DNA from: Glandiceps talaboti
Taxonomy: Eukaryota > Hemichordata > Enteropneusta > Spengelidae
Assembly (NCBI RefSeq): GCF_964340395.1
Contig: NC_135549.1
Span: forward strand, 18,779,842 to 18,799,841
Reading direction: 5' to 3'
DNA length: 20,000 nt
Shown: piece by piece, positions 1 to 11,600 of the stretch
Layout: every line of letters begins with the position of its first letter
How positions within the stretch are numbered: position 1 is the first letter of the stretch
Program-made: the position numbers and the translations under genes
Notes under the pieces: model-generated
The model's database searches: none
Seen by the model: only the letters and a program-made list of their open reading frames with translations
What the model was told of the DNA's origin: nothing

Positions 1-1128
1 GGATACATGACACACACACCCTATAATCAGGCGAGACTTCAAAAGTTAAAGCCAGACGTCATGGTCACTGTGACATATGGGTTTTTTTCGCCAAGAGTAA
101 CACAGATAACATAACATGATATATTTGAAGTTTCATTTTCCAAAATGGTTTGACAATTGATCATATTGTTAGAGAGGACCTGGGCAGCTTTTGAGTGGAA
201 GGGCATCAAGGCTATAAAGATTCATCTCAGTTGAAAGAGGGGAAAGAGCAAGATATGCTAAGAGTTTATGTGTTTATGTGAATTACCTTTGTAGTATGTA
301 AATCGTATGTATTTGTCAGTAAACCAGTAGAACAAAGGCCATGCTATATAGACCGCAAACCCAGGTAGTGTCACTCACCAATCGTTGGAAGATCTTATAA
401 GGGATGTGTCTAGCCTACCCCTGGTGTAAAACCCCAAACTCCATTTAAACCAATTGTCCATTATAGTCAAAGTTGTATGTAGTACGAGTGCAAGAGAAGG
501 TTGACCTGGGATATGACATGAAAGCAGAACCTATGCCAGTGCATGCAAGAGGCCAATGCATTTTAGTGAAATGAACTGTCCACATACACCTGCTGTCCAA
601 ATACTTGGGTAGAAAATAATGAAATGATTCAGTAAGGATTGGTCCCATTTTAGATACATTTACCTGACAGTGTTGTATATATTTTTTAGACTTCCCCAAT
701 CTAGACCCCACTTTATAACACTTTAAAAATGTATACAGCACGTGACACGTCCCTATAACAATATTTCCACTGATGGGCAGGATTTAAAGTGTTAGGACAT
801 CAAGCTGTAAATGAAACAACAGGCCTAGGAAATTTACATTATATTTACATTAAATTTACATTTACAAATAATGTACAAACCTGACTTTAATTGCCAATAA
901 GTATAACTGATAATGCTTAAAAACTTATGATGAGATATTAATACATTTTCCTGAAAGATATCATCTGTACATCAACTTTAGAATATTACCTACTTTTATA
1001 AGCGTCTCAGATAACCTAATGCTGTCAGATGTGATCATTATACCTTCTTCGTCATTGTCGATTATATATAACTAAGTAAACAATTAAGTAATTATTCATT
1101 CCCATAGTACGAGTTAAGTTACACCCAC
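1..1128. other. Intron 1 of paralogue C
   Basis: AT-rich sequence with no exon that matches SLC22 exon 2 and no convincing coding frame. A CACGTG E-box lies near 739. The left edge shows a short CA run. Confidence 0.6.
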
Positions 1129-1515
1129 CTCAAACACAACAGTATTTTCATACCAAGTCTTGTCGTAAATCCATCCTTGATCACAACTTAGTGTATCGTC
1201 GCTACGAGGGAAGCAAACCTCAGCAGACACTTCCTGGGATGCATTAACATGTACATCGTATCTTTTGCATTTGTTCCAGACGATATCATCACCATTCCCG
1301 GTATATGGAATTGTGCAATTCTTTACTGGAGAGACGTCAGTATATGTTTGGTTGTTGTACACTCTACAGTAGTGGTCAGCTGATGCACTATAGAAGGAGT
1401 TACCTAACTGGAAGAAGGCGGTAGAGCCACCAATGATGAAAATCGCGATGAAGGTAAACTTTTGGTATCGACCAAAAGGCCCAACCGTCTGGATAACTTC
1501 TTCGAACTGTTTCAT
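1129..1515 (-). CDS. SLC22-family transporter, paralogue C, first main coding exon (partial gene)
   Basis: The exon encodes 129 residues beginning M-K-Q-F-E-E, equivalent to exon 1 of A: N-terminus, TM1 and the large extracellular loop ending N-T-V-V-F-E at donor GTGGGT. Residues after about 36 are roughly 90 percent identical to A, the TM1 part less so. It has three sequons (N55-Q-T, N66-C-T, N91-A-S) against two in A, and a two-residue insertion before the last. The remaining exons must lie left of position 1: intron 1 of A is 2.6 kb and only 1.1 kb remains. The ATG at 1515 is chosen by analogy with A, but the frame stays open upstream to 1764, so an N-terminal extension is possible. Confidence 0.9.
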
Positions 1516-1771
1516 GTCAGACAAGGGGATATCGGCCCTATGTAAAATCGTTGGAATGTCCTCGAGCTGATGCTGTTGTTTGTCCCTTTCGATTCCCACA
1601 CCAGCTACACCCAGGCGCCCGTTGTCCTCGTCCTCGACAAATGCCACACACAATTCAATTTCAAGACAGTTATGCAAACTGCATACTGCATTTACATGAA
1701 TTAACCGTCTTGTGATTAATGTAAAGCTTGATAGAATCTTGACACTGACAGACAAACACGTCAATGCCTAC

Positions 1772-1790
1772 CTGGAAGATAAGGCTCCAT
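1772..1790 (-). other. Possible short 5' exon of paralogue C
   Basis: The minus strand has ATG GAG CCT TAT CTT CCA G followed by GTAGGC, a good donor. Joining it to an acceptor after ATGCAG (exon from 1685) is in frame with M-K-Q-F-E-E and would add about 60 residues. The implied intron is only 86 nt. The ATG falls where the TATA box would place the transcription start, so this may equally be untranslated leader. Confidence 0.3.
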
Positions 1791-1816
1791 TTTCCTGAGC
1801 TGTTCCCGAGGGTTGA

Positions 1817-1831
1817 ATTATACACCCTGAT
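1817..1831 (-). promoter_or_regulatory. Probable TATA-containing core promoter of paralogue C
   Basis: The minus strand reads ATCAGGGTGTATAAT, 14 of 15 identical to the block upstream of A. It lies about 300 nt before the M-K-Q-F-E-E ATG, against 150 nt in A. The predicted transcription start is near 1790. Confidence 0.6.
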
Positions 1832-2060
1832 TTGATCTCCTTGATTCAGTAAATCAGGCTAAACAAGTGATTTGGATATTGGAAAGTGTCTTTTGTTTTT
1901 GAAACAATATTAAACTATCGTGAATGTGCATTCACATAATGTTTGCACAGGCCTCGTTTCATCTATGGCTTTGGCTGAATTAAATGTCAAATTATGAAGG
2001 ACATATATTTAAGTGTGTATCAAACACTTACAGTTGTGTTAGTTAAATCAACAGTAAGTC

Positions 2061-2602
2061 TTTGACACGATCAATATGGTTCCATTTATTTGATGCTCGC
2101 AAGCGCATTCTTGCTAGGACTTGACATGTATCGAGCAAACACGTCAAATTATGTTTGTTGAAAAGTCTGAATGAGAAAGGTCAAAATTCACAGGTTGGCC
2201 AATACAGATGTACATATGGTGGAAAGATACGATGAAATATCTTCAAAACTATGTATTCACATATTCAAAAGTGTCATCAAAAAACTGTCCCTACAATGGC
2301 CTTATTACTTTTACTTTTTAAAGTATCTTTTAAATGTTTTATTTAGAACGCACGATAACATAACTCAATAATGTAATGGTCAGGAAATTTGTGAATTTCT
2401 ATAGAACACTTTGAAATAACCAACTTGAATGTATAAATATTTGACGCGATCAATATGGTTCCATTTATTTGATACTTGCAAGTACATTGTTGTTAGGACT
2501 TGACATGTAGCGAACAAACACGTCATTTTATGTTTGTTGAAAAGTCTTGTGAGAAGTTTGAAGTGAATGAGGTCAAAGTTCACAGGTTAGCCAACACAGA
2601 TG
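2061..2602. repeat. Diverged direct duplication of about 150 bp
   Basis: Copy 1 (2061-2210) and copy 2 (2440-2602) share long identical blocks such as GATCAATATGGTTCCATTTA and TTATGTTTGTTGAAAAGTCT. Copy 2 has an insertion of about 13 bases near its 3' third. A short inverted relative of the repeat's end lies at about 2668-2697. It sits upstream of paralogue C's promoter, so it may carry regulatory sites; no coding content. Confidence 0.85.
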
Positions 2603-3278
2603 GTGGAGGGACATGAAATGGAAATTTGAAGGTCAATTGATGGATATTTCATCTCGTCATGTCAACAAACCAGTGTGAATTTTGACCTCTTCCACTTGCC
2701 ATTAATTAATTAAGAAGACTGTTCATACAACCATAATATGGGGTGTATGCTGGCAACACGTCAAAACCTATCAGCAATGTGTTTGCGAGTATCAAAGCAA
2801 CTTCGAAATGTATTTAGCGCTAAATATTTACTTAATAATTCAAGATTGTTAATTCAAAGTGTTCTAACAATTGTACAAACCGTCACAGTCACTGAGTTAT
2901 AGTATCATGCGTTCAATAAATCAAATATTTAGAAAGAAATAAAAACGGGTGAAGGACTTTCTATTGAATAACACAAGTGTAACTGTTTGATGTATACATG
3001 ATGTCGTCCTAGATAATTTCACCGTTAAGTCTCCCAAACCTATGAACGAAACGGGGCCTATGCAAACATGATGTGAGTTCACATTAACAATATTTTAACA
3101 TTGTTTTAAAAAACGAAGGGCATTTTCCGTCTGATCACGACGTCTCAGTCAATTAGCCTAATTTACCAAAATATGGAGATCAAATCAGATTAGATTTACA
3201 ACTTAGGAAAATGGAGCTGCAGATGACACTGTCAATATAATAATTGTATGTATTTGGGATGATTATAATGTATTCAAT

Positions 3279-3290
3279 CACGTGACGTCA
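3279..3290. promoter_or_regulatory. Overlapping E-box and CRE (CACGTGACGTCA)
   Basis: A perfect CACGTG overlaps a perfect TGACGTCA by two bases. These are consensus sites for USF/MYC-type bHLH and CREB/ATF-type bZIP factors respectively. It is about 1.45 kb upstream of C's TATA box and 0.8 kb beyond A's 3' end. Occupancy is unknown. Confidence 0.4.
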
Positions 3291-4113
3291 TCAGAGTCCT
3301 GCATGAGTCAATCTGAGTTATGTAGTTGTTTTCCCATGCTGAAATTCTAAGAAAGCTGTCAACCAGTAATTCGTGAAAATATCACGAAGAAATATCTTTT
3401 TGATTACTAATAAATTCATAAAACAACCCATGCTATCTTGGTTTCCAAGCCTGGATAGCACGGAGAATTTAGCCACCTTTATCACGTTGCGTTTCAAATT
3501 AGATTTGCGTGTATTTGCATTACTACACTGACGTTAGTGGAACATGGAACCCAATTTGTAGACTGTGCCACTTTATGATGTCATTTCCCTTCAATTATGA
3601 ATTGAATACGGCTTCAAAGAATATCTCACATTACATGTAAATATATGTTCTTTATTGACACGTGCATTCAATGAAATATGTCATAAATTGCTTCATTCAT
3701 ACAATATCTAGCTGCAAAGAAAAAGAAACTCAGACTGGAAAAAATCACTAACACTCCGATTAATAAATGAACGTTATTCCAACTTGAGGTCGAATAAAAA
3801 TTCCAGTCATGATAAGATTGCCTTTCTTTTCACGTAATGTAAAAAGTTGAATTTTAATGTACGTTTTTTTGTAGAATGAATGGACGTAAATTGTTATGGA
3901 TTACACACTTGCCAATGTTAGTGGATTCCGTGATTTCTATTTGACCAGGTATTGTGTAGCAGCAAAAAAAGTTAACATTAAGCCAAACAAATTTTTCTGG
4001 TCAGGACATTTTGTCTAAAGGAAGCGACGACGCGATTTTTTTTTTTTTTGTTCTCAACAAACCTGTCACTCAATCTACTACTGTAACATATATTTATGGT
4101 AGTTACTGTTCTT

Positions 4114-4119
4114 TTTATT
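4114..4119 (-). terminator. Candidate poly(A) signals for paralogue A
   Basis: An AATAAA hexamer lies on the minus strand here, about 250 nt beyond A's stop. A variant ATTAAA lies nearer at 4201-4196. Either would place the nested palindrome at 4211-4322 inside the 3' UTR. No transcript evidence is available, so this is only a motif match. Confidence 0.35.
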
Positions 4120-4210
4120 TAGTACTTAAGAGCGAGTGTGTGTGCTTGTTCATGATTGGCTCTGCAGTTGTCTTCACTGAAGTAGGGAGGGTTATTTTAA
4201 TTTGTGTCGT

Positions 4211-4322
4211 CCCCCCCCCCCCGATCTACAGACAAACATGAAAAAAAGACCAACGCGAGGGTATTTAGGTGATGCTCGCGCTTTTTCTTTTTCTTTTTTT
4301 TTTAGGGGAGGGGGGGGGGGGG
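4211..4322. repeat. Nested palindrome: C12, A-rich, CGCGAG / CTCGCG, T-rich, G13
   Basis: Reading the plus strand: C12 (4211-4222), an A7 run (about 4241), CGCGAG (4254-4259), a 15-base loop, CTCGCG (4275-4280), a T-rich tract (4281-4303), then G4-A-G13 (4305-4322). The blocks pair symmetrically, so the stretch can fold into one long interrupted hairpin; the G-run could also form a quadruplex. It begins 44 bases after paralogue A's stop. Homopolymer lengths are prone to sequencing error. Confidence 0.7.
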
Positions 4323-4365
4323 CTTAGTAGCAGAGTGATATAGATATTAAACTCAGACATGTTTT

Positions 4366-4555
4366 TTACAGCTTTGTATCATATTCAAATGCTTGATTCG
4401 TGCTAGATTTATCATTCGATGTGGTACCGTAGACTTGTTTGTCACCATCGTTATTGTTAATCACTTCTGTTGTTTCTTTTCCAGACTGAATTCCATTGCT
4501 CCCTTTCCCTGATTTCACTTTTGGATCTTCTTCATCTGTCTTCCCGTAATTTTTC
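4366..4555 (-). CDS. Paralogue A exon 10: hydrophilic C-terminal tail and stop
   Basis: The exon encodes residues 529-591, a Lys/Asn/Glu/Ser-rich cytoplasmic tail, then TAA. It begins K-N-Y-G-K, matching A-K-Y-G-K in B, and has K-S-S-T in common with B near the end. The final residues D-T-K-L fit a class I PDZ ligand (Thr at -2, Leu at 0). The rest is poorly conserved. Confidence 0.9.
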
Positions 4556-7500
4556 CTGTAAAGCATCAAATTGAGAGCTGTCTGATTAAGAGGCACTTAA
4601 TTGTAACCAACTCTCAAATATGAATATGGATAAATGTTTGATTTATGCAAAAACGAACGGCCAGGAATCGAAGTTGTAAATAAATGATGTAATTATCTTG
4701 TACGCATGAGCAGATCGCTCGCTCAGTAACTTCGCGTCCGAAAATCATGATAGACTCTGGGGTTCTGATTTTAACGTCAGCGAAGTCGAATTTACCCCTA
4801 TGTAAATATGAGAATGATCTTGACCGTACAACACCGACAATAACATATTAAGAATGGTAATTTGGGAGAAAATGTGATATTTGACTCAAATATCGAAATC
4901 ATCAAAACCAAGAAAAAAAACGAAAAAATATCGGTATCACGATGTCCTAAGGATAATCATTGTTAGCCATGTAGGGAAATATGTCATGTATTACCCATAT
5001 TTCATATATTACCCATATTTCAATTTAAGCAATCTCTTATGCAAATAGTCAAGTCGAGCACTTATATATGTGTGTGTCAAAAGTTCAGAGACTTGGCTAC
5101 CTGGCTTAACAATGTCGAAACATATAGTAAAGTCTCTGGGCTATACCATATATAATGTGTCATTCTCGTCAATCACTATCGCGTTGACTTACGTCCCAAA
5201 CAATTCGCCCTCTTCGATCGTTTCTGGTAATTTTCGATTTTTCGTTTCTGGTAACAGGAGAGCTGCCAACCCGGCAACCACTGATGTACTACCCATTATA
5301 ACGAATGGTAACGGAATCCAGTACACATCCAATAACATCACATATGGCGATATTAAACTGCCAACACGAGCTGACATGGACGATACGCCCATTCCCGCAT
5401 TTCTGTGAGATCAAATTGGCAAGTAAAGGACAGTCAGACAGACAGACAGACAGATAGACAGACAGACAGACAAAACGAATGAAAGATAATAAGTAAATGA
5501 ATAAAGCGATACAATGTATTCAAGTAAATTGCTAGTAAAACGACCTCCACTGTTTGCTTGTCTTCTAAAGCGAGGCCCTTGGTGTCGAAAAGTCATACAT
5601 GACTCCAGATATGTTTGAGGGCGTTGCGATCAACAGCTCTCAACTCCTTGGACGTTAGTAACATTGTTTTAGATTGCGGGCGTTTAGAATAAAAACAAAA
5701 AGAAATAATGCAAATTTAAAATGTTGTGTAGATGAGACAAAGACAATGAAATATTGAATTACGTGTATAATAGCGTTTTCCCAAACCACATCACACTTAC
5801 ACATCCCCTCCCAACATCGATTACCTGAAATCATTACGAATCTCCCTGAATCAAAACGTTATGGTTCTCATACCTGACGACTGTTGGGTATATTTCAGCA
5901 CCATACACGTAGACAATGGCAAATACTGCAGCAACACATAGTTTGGCTACCATAGCTATGGCCACGGAGAGTGCAGGATTTTCTGGAAGAAATTTGTCAG
6001 CATTTCATATGACATGTTGTTCATGTACTCACATTTTCCATGACACACATTTCATGTACACAGTTACTTCAGGATTAGGTCGTTTGTCTAATAGTGAATG
6101 TTGAATCTGTATAACCGCAGTCGACGACCCTCTATCTATCACAAGAAAACACTTACAATTGCCCTCACCAATATTGGCTTTGTATAATGATAGCTATTCT
6201 AGAAGGGGCACATATCAAAGATTTTTTACTTTTCTTTTATAGTTTCCAAAGTTATTGAAGTAGACTTCTTGTGATGCAATGTTACATATACATGTACATC
6301 TAACTTACCGGGAGGTACACTAAGCATTAAGGCTATACCACCAATTACGGAGAAACCACAAAGAGACCAACGTCGACCTATCCAGTTCATAAACCCCCAT
6401 GCCAATAAACGTCCAGGAACTTCTACGAAACCAGCCAAAATGAATGTTGTGTACGGGTTTTCTCCAATCTGGTCGGTGTTCAGTGAGATGCCGTAATACA
6501 CGAAACTACACGAAAACCTGGATCGACAGAAGTGACCGATACAAATTTAAATCTTGTCTGATTTCAATATAATCTCACTTTAATTGCCCAATATATTATC
6601 AATTTGCAATTTCAGCATCTATTCCTCTAATGAATTGAATGTTTTGTTTCCGTGGATACAACCAGAATGTAAATATTATACTATATGCCAACATTAAACG
6701 TTATATGTTGGCACAATGGATGACAAATGCTTAATAAGCTTTATGATCATGACTTTATCAAGTGTATCAACGCAACGTTGTAATCACTGTCTGCAAACTT
6801 TCTGTATTTTCAATTTCTTACATTTTAAAGTGTTCATTATGGTACCTATAACCATTGCTTTCATACCCTTAGACTTACCAATTGAAGCACATAAGGAGGG
6901 TCATGAGTCGTAACCTGGAAGTTTTCAATAGGTCCATAAGTGTGTACTCACGTTCCTGCAAAGATATAGTCAAATCAGAGACATAGTCAACAATATCTAT
7001 ATTCTTCATAACTTGCGAAATACAGACATGTTTCTTTTTCCTGAAAACATCACTTGAAACACTGCCAGACTGGCGGATAGGAAAGTTAGCTAATATAAAC
7101 ATTTTTATAGTCAGTACAATACGTTATTATGAAAGCCGGGAAGGGACTTCCGAAGTCTGAAGTCCGAAATCCTAGTCTGAAGTCCTTTCCCGGCTTTCGT
7201 ACGTTATTATGCATGCCTTCATTTCTTGGTTTAGATTGTTAATAGTTGATATGAGGGTGTCCATTTATTGAGCCAAGCACTTATTCGCTATCGTTATTCG
7301 TTGGGTGAACTGGATACTATCAAGCTTTGCTTCTATTCATAGTATATTAGAGAGGAAAGCTTGGGCACTTATTTATTTATTTTAAGAGAGTGTTATATGC
7401 CTATCTATCCCGGACGCTAAAAGATGGGCAAGTGAAAATGAACGCCGTTTTTCAAAATCAAGTTAGAAATAATTAATCCCCCAAAATTAAATTTAAAATA

Positions 7501-8431
7501 AATATATAGAAGATATTACCTTTGGCATGTCGACCTCACTTTTTGATTTCAAATACATTTTCTTTTCTTCTTCAAAAATATCATCCGGCAACGTTGTCTT
7601 ATTAAACTTAGCAAAACGCTTGAGGACTTTCTCACATTTGTCGTATTTGTGTTTTTGCATTAACCACATCGGGGATTCAGTGACAGCGCTGTTTTACGGT
7701 AGAGAAGGTGAAAGAACACACATTAACACAGTGTCAAGATTGGTATCCAGAAAGCATTTTTGCATTACACGATAATCAGAGCTGTAACGTTAACTTTGTC
7801 TTTGAAAGAGGTCTCAAACAATATACCACCTTTTAAGGGGTGGTTTATAAGTCAGTATCTTGTTCATTCGTTACTGTTATCAACCAGCGAATATTGATGG
7901 TGATACAAAACAAATTGGCATTCCTTCTTTCAGCATGTTCTGACTTTGCCTTTGGTAAAATAGGTAGAGTCTACAATTAATAGTAAATTAATAATCAATG
8001 GCTATCGTTAACGCTTTTTAATATAAAGACAGGAATTATCCTAGTATTTCAGACTTACAAGATGGAAGGTATATAAAAAGCCCAGATAATTCCACAAATC
8101 AACTGAGTTGCTCTCCAATCTCCACCGGTTAGCAAAGCTATTACTCCCAGTAACATGTAGAAAATACTAAATCCAACATGGGTTAAGGTACCAACCATCG
8201 CCCTGTATTGGGTTCCGACCATTTCCATAACTTTTCATATGCAATGTAAAAATGACTTTAAAATGTAATATGAAAAGAAAGACACAAAAAAAAGAGAAGT
8301 CGCCTGAACAAACAGAATGTGTCAATCAATAGAAATAAAAGAGGGTGTGTCTCAAACTACGAGTAGACACATGTGGTCGAAAAAATTACCTTGAAAATTA
8401 GAATACAAACATGGTACAGGGTAGGCAATAT

Positions 8432-8528
<97 letters not shown>

Positions 8529-8624
8529 GACATGAAGGCAGAGAGTAACATAGACAGGCATAGACAGACAGACAGACATTTATTGATAAATATATAATAT
8601 ATAAAACAATACATAAACGATTTG

Positions 8625-8656
<32 letters not shown>

Positions 8657-11600
8657 AAGGAATTAAAAGTAACGTTAAACTTACTCATGACCTGGCCAGT
8701 TACAAATAAAGAATGTGGGAAGGCGCCGAGACAAAACTGCCCGATTATAAATAGCGTGTAACTCGATGTAAATGATGTTGCTATAGCAGCACCGATTGAC
8801 AAGAAAAGACTGACAATGTAAACAGGTTTTCTTCCAAATCTACAAATTGAAGAAATCCATAACTAAGTTTAGTCCACTTCCCTGAACGAATTAGTGATAC
8901 AAAAATGGATCCGCCAAATGATAAATCAGTAAATACGTCAATGCTCGCCACCTGAATATGTTCCAAATTCATGTATTGTCGTAGACTGAAAGATCAGCCG
9001 TTGCGGGCGCTCCCCCGTCTGGAAATCGCCAAAGGCGACTGGGTGATAAGGGCGCCCCCGGCGACACATTTACAGTCCAGTGTTGTATATCTATGTCGGC
9101 AATAAATAACAAACGTTGACAGTTGTTCTTAAAAAAAGGTTTTTGCGTATGTCTTCTACTACAAATAAAAATAATTATAAATTTCCTTTCAAACTAAAGT
9201 TATCAAACTTACATGTCAGATAATTGGCCAGAAACCACAACACCGATCAAGTTACCAAGTGGTACAATAGACTTTGACAGTTGCTTCATCCAATCATTAT
9301 CACAAACCAGATTGTACTGGAATTAAAAAACAACGCTTTGTTAGTCCAAACTCAGTGTGCCAATTATGTAGGTACAATAATAGACAGTGTCTATGGTACA
9401 CAGGTGTAACAATGGAAATCGGTTGTGTAGAAACAAATTGTCGTCTGGCTCGACGGAATCTTACAAATATTGCTTCATTTTTTCGTCCGCCTCGATAAAA
9501 TCTTACTATTAATGCCACTTTTTATCGTCTGGCGCGAAAAGTAGTATTGCTACATTTTATCGCCTGGCTCATCAATATCTTTCTAATATTGCAATAATAA
9601 TATTCTAACATTTTATGGTTGGGTCTACACAATCTTACTAATATTGCTACATTTTATGGTATGGGGCTACACAATCTTACTAATATAGCTACATTTTATC
9701 ATCTTGCACCATAAAAATCAATCACTGACACTGTTATACAGTGTAACAAAAATCTGTGTGAGTTGCAGATCGTCGCCAAATCATACACTGTAACAACATA
9801 AAAGTTTCACACGCATGCCAGTGGACTAAAATGTAACACTTGTACTTCAATTTGTGTCCGCATACCGGGTGATAAGATGTAGTAATGTTCATTAGAATTT
9901 TGTCAAGTCAGACAACGAAATGTAGAAATGTTAGCGTGAGTATTGTCGAGACAGATGATCCGATTTGTTGATGCTCAATTGGCTTTCATTGCAACATATC
10001 ACATCATGTAACTTTGTAACTCTTTGTTTAAAACCGAACAAAGACAATAATTCTCCCATATCTACGTTGGTTTAAGAGTTGTCGTCTGATATTATCAGGC
10101 TTGATATACTCCATGTACGGTCTAAACTTGACTAAAGTTGTCCTACAAAGATATCAACACTAATCCCAACATTGCTAAGTTACTAAGCGGGGAAGACAAC
10201 ATATGATATGGCGATATCGACATGGCCTTTGATTCTTTCATTGGTGTAGTATCTACAGTAATGTCAATGTAATCTGTTGTGTTTAGGTGTTCTCTTCCAA
10301 CGTTTACTACTTGAAGGTCAAGTTATGTACATTCCACAGCCTACTTCAAGACACAGCGCCAAATTATCATGTTCAAAGACCCACGATTCAGTACCAGGTT
10401 TTTTCAGTGAAGCCCTTAAGATTACATATGTTCATTCTTTTGTTGTGGATTAATAAGTGTAACATACTAATGTTATACTATGATAATGTAAGCGATTGTT
10501 CCATTGCACCACAGACACGTCTTCCTTGTCTATGATTGCACCAATTAAAGTAGCATCAGACAAAGCCTATCTTACATGATGGACACAGACAGTAAGGCAT
10601 TTTGCAGTAAAGGTAACTATGGTTGACATTGGTGATGTTTTGATATTGTTTTAATTAAATTGTATTATCAGAGTAAAGAATCACAGCCACTGCACATCTA
10701 AAATGATCTACCAGATTGTTATCTTCAGGGCGAGCCAGATTATTGTCTGGGGAGGAAAGGGGCCGCAGTGTTCGTTGAGGAGTCGCTGCCTACGGTAGCG
10801 ATTCAACTAATCATTGACACATTTATAAACAGGTCTGCAAAATCATTAGGTTTGTAAAAGCAGTGTCTGACTTATTTTACATCACTCACAAGCATGATAA
10901 CCGTTTAAACTTGTTGTTGATTGTTAATTTTGTGCTGATACAACACATAAAGCAATTTAAACTTTCAAGCCAATACTCGGATAGAGAGTCTTAATCGACT
11001 GCACTTCCATAATGCTATTCATGCATTGTCAGTTTGATAAAGTATATTTGTGCACTGATAACTGGCAGACTTTTGGGTTAGTTTCCCTGTGCTTTAAAAT
11101 ATACTGTTCTACCCCGTTCACGAGTCCCTGTCCAAATGTTGTGTTTTGAAAATATCCCACTAATTACTCTGTCTTGTAAAACGTAATAAAATATAAAAAT
11201 GAGTGACTACAATATTGATGGTAGTTAAAAGTACTCCATCCTTAAATACTTGAAGGTGAAGAGAGTAAACTACATGTACCACAGCTGTGTTCAAATTAAA
11301 ACTTGATTTAACTTCCGTTATTTGTCTTTGGTTTTAGCTGCAGAAATTTGTATAGGGGTTGTTTGTTTGGGTAGATGCATTAAAAAATGACGCCGATTTA
11401 AAAACAAACAAACAAACAAACAAACAAACAAACCGATTTTCGGTCAAGATTAAAAGGTGAAATGCTGCTCCCCTATAATGTGAACAAAAATTGTCTCGAA
11501 GGAGTTCAAGAATAACATCGCCGGCAATGAAAAATTTGATTTGGAGCCCAATTCCGCTCAGTCCTACCCCCTGATATCAAAAGGTTACTGGGCTGGTCCC

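Larger units (their letters stand above)
1832..4113. other. Intergenic region between paralogues A and C
   Basis: Apart from the duplication and composite site listed separately, there are two small perfect hairpins: 3370-3388 (TTCGTGA, 5-base loop, TCACGAA) and 3431-3460 (TGCTATC / GATAGCA enclosing CTTGG / CCAAG). No coding frame is convincing. Confidence 0.6.

Noticed and set aside
445-741. 98-codon minus-strand open frame
   Set aside because: It lies inside intron 1 of C, has no similarity to SLC22 exon 2 and shows no family features.
4205-4325. Rho-independent-like terminator or prokaryotic hairpin
   Set aside because: The window is clearly eukaryotic with spliced genes, so the palindrome is interpreted as a 3' UTR or foldback structure.
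5070-5408. 112-codon plus-strand open frame
   Set aside because: It is antisense to exon 9 of paralogue A, whose minus-strand reading has clear SLC22 signatures and splice sites.
8352-8802. Open frames of alternating Leu-Ser on the minus strand
   Set aside because: They are translations of the AG microsatellite. Only the part at 8685-8802 is real, as exon 3 of paralogue A.
9001-9066. tRNA or small structured RNA
   Set aside because: There is one short hairpin but no acceptor stem, anticodon arm or T-arm pattern.
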